The notes under the pieces were generated by a model that saw only the letters and a program-made list of their open reading frames with translations, was not told the origin of the DNA and ran no database searches. A program made the translations under genes and the position numbers. A DNA stretch of 64,000 bases from Scolanthus callimorphus. Taxonomy: Eukaryota > Cnidaria > Anthozoa > Actiniaria > Edwardsiidae. Position 1 is the first letter of the stretch, and each line of letters begins with the position of its first letter. Where the stretch lies: the NCBI GenBank assembly GCA_033964015.1, contig CM066913.1, positions 28,732,790 through 28,796,789 of the forward strand, read 5' to 3'. Of the stretch, positions 62,524 to 64,000 are shown piece by piece.

Positions 62524-64000
62524 TTGATTGATAGATTTTATTGGAACCGTGTAAAAATATTTGCATAAGCATAACTCCAATAAATTTAAAAAAGAAAAAT
62601 ACATTAATATTTTGTCTAAATTTAATTTTCAATTTCACTTTTATTTGATCAAAGTCCGAGGGTTCGTCATGTTGGGGTGCTTCTACAAAGTAGTCGTTGT
62701 CGTTCTGTTTTGGCCTCCCAGACAAATTTTGCTATAGTTTTTTTGGATATTTTCTTTATATTTTAGAGACATTATTCTGGTAAATGCATCCAAGGGGGCC
62801 ATTGGCGTAGGTTGATTTTGGTTTAATTCTATGGCATGGAAAAGTTCATTTCGAAGGTTTTTGTAGTTTGGGCACTTGAGAATGAAATGCTCTTCGTCTG
62901 CAACATCGTTTTTTGCAAAGGGGACATATTCTTTCTTCTAATTCTTTATATGGCCTACTATGTCTCCCGGTTTCGATCATTAGGTCATGTCATGCTTATT
63001 CTATGATTTATGTTTTTGACGTTGTTAAGATAGCTTTCCAGGTCAAGTGTATCACCACGCCCAAACCCTAACGTTAGCTTGAATTTTCTAAGGGTTCTTA
63101 CAGCCAATTGCGTTTGAGCGTTTTACCCTAACAGTTCGCACGTTATGTTTGAACGTTTGAAACTTGCGTTTCTAGGATGAAACGAGACAGAACCAAAGAG
63201 TTCTGTCCTCTCTGATTGGTCAGTGAAAAATACACATGGCGGTTGCCCTTGAAACGTCCGACTTTTTGTCTCACAACGCAACTTTCAAACGTTCAAACGT
63301 AACGTGCGAACTGTTGGGTAAAACGCTCAAACGCAATCGGCTGTAATTTGTTTCTTTGTCTAGGGTTACTGATCCATGCTTGCTGTCTATGTCTTGCATT
63401 CGTTGTCTGATAAAATAAAGAATGGTAGCTGAGGTAGCTGGTGGGTTTGGAATCAGCCATATTTCGCCTAGTCCTAAACAATTTAAAATGTTATGTAATT
63501 TGCATGGCCAATGTCGTGTTATGTCGTTTAAGACCTTTCGCGCTAACTTATTGTCTTCGTCACTAATCAGTTTTTGCCAGTATTTTATAGCTCTACATTT
63601 TGCCTGGACGCGGAGTGGGATCTCCCTACTTCAGATCGGCAGTATTTGTTCACCCCTAGCAACCATCTGATAAATTGTGTGTGCACAATTTCGATGGGGT
63701 CCTTTTCTAATTTCTCCTGACAATCTACCCCCCAGACTTCACTACCGTATAACAAGATAGGGGCTATTAAGGCGTCAAAAAGTTTCATGGTTACCCTTAC
63801 ATCGTCTCGGAAATGCTCGCCCATTTCTTTGCGAAGAATAAAATAGGGGGACGTAACGTAATGCGAGCTCTGAAAATGGTAACATGGTACCTTGTCATGT
63901 CTATGGACAAAAGTCGTTTGCCTTGCCTGTAGGGCACGAGTGGAGAAGGACGCACCCAATTTTTTACCTAAGAGCTTTACAATGACAGTACACCAGGCAA
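62524..64000 (-). mobile_element. Decayed LINE, reverse transcriptase C-terminus to 3' end
   Basis: The minus-strand frame 63959-63585 has KLFDALIAPILLYGSEVWGV and IVHTQFIRWLLGVNKYC, the thumb region of CR1/jockey-type LINE reverse transcriptases. Downstream frames (LIPNPPATSATILYFIRQR; a Cys-rich KYEENF-like remnant near 62900) are interrupted by shifts and by a MITE. The 3' end carries CAATAAAATCTATCAATCAA near 62524. The 5' part lies outside the window. Confidence 0.82.
63101..63343. mobile_element. MITE inserted in the LINE
   Basis: CAGCCAATTGCGTTTGAGCG and CGCTCAAACGCAATCGGCTG are inverted with arms of about 70 bp, flanked by TA. It splits the LINE, so it is younger. Confidence 0.88.

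Overview
This is a eukaryotic (metazoan) genomic window, roughly 37-40% GC by eye. Its genes have short exons, phase-consistent GT-AG introns and close animal orthologues, and its non-coding DNA is saturated with short inverted-repeat transposons (MITEs), minisatellites and LINE remnants. The animal-type gene set together with the many palindromic MITEs fits a marine invertebrate. An anthozoan cnidarian is my best guess, but this is inference and no marker in the window proves it.

Layout. (1) 15588 down to 209, minus strand: seven exons of a TBC1D30 orthologue (Rab-GAP); its 3' part runs off the left edge. (2) 15.6-20.7 kb: gene-free, with several MITE families. (3) 36202 down to 20741, minus strand: an SFMBT-type Polycomb protein with four MBT repeats, a SLED domain and a C-terminal SAM domain, in about eleven exons. 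(4) 37499-39988, plus strand: a three-exon, 160-residue charged coiled-coil protein, head-to-head with SFMBT. (5) 46644 down to 41938, minus strand: a six-exon GTF3C6 orthologue (TFIIIC subunit). (6) 47093-57203, plus strand: an eleven-exon TMEM43/LUMA orthologue, head-to-head with GTF3C6. (7) 57.2-64 kb: no gene recognised; MITEs, a nested pair of TIR elements and a decayed LINE.

The most unusual signal is a recurring relationship between tandem repeats and splice sites. In four introns of three unrelated genes the repeat unit contains the splice site. TBC1D30 has a 61-bp unit, 26 copies, each carrying the 5' splice site and the last 12 exon bases. SFMBT has a 48-bp array of about 3.5 kb starting exactly at a 5' splice site, with every unit in frame with the upstream exon. 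SFMBT also has a 66-bp array starting at the last 3' splice site. TMEM43 has a young 45-bp array of about 3 copies that includes 25 exonic bases. The 61-bp and 48-bp units also share the 12-mer TACTAGTAGTGT.

A second theme is sequence quality or decay. SFMBT has three clear single-base frame disruptions and TBC1D30 has one, all readable as one missing base in a short homopolymer, with splice sites preserved. The coiled-coil gene, GTF3C6 and TMEM43 read through cleanly. Under-polished long-read sequence around the arrays is the simplest explanation; pseudogenisation of SFMBT is the alternative.

The genes are housekeeping or regulatory genes and form no operon. Links are limited to two head-to-head pairs that may share promoters, and an ATGGCGGAC-type (YY1-like) start-site motif at TBC1D30 and GTF3C6.
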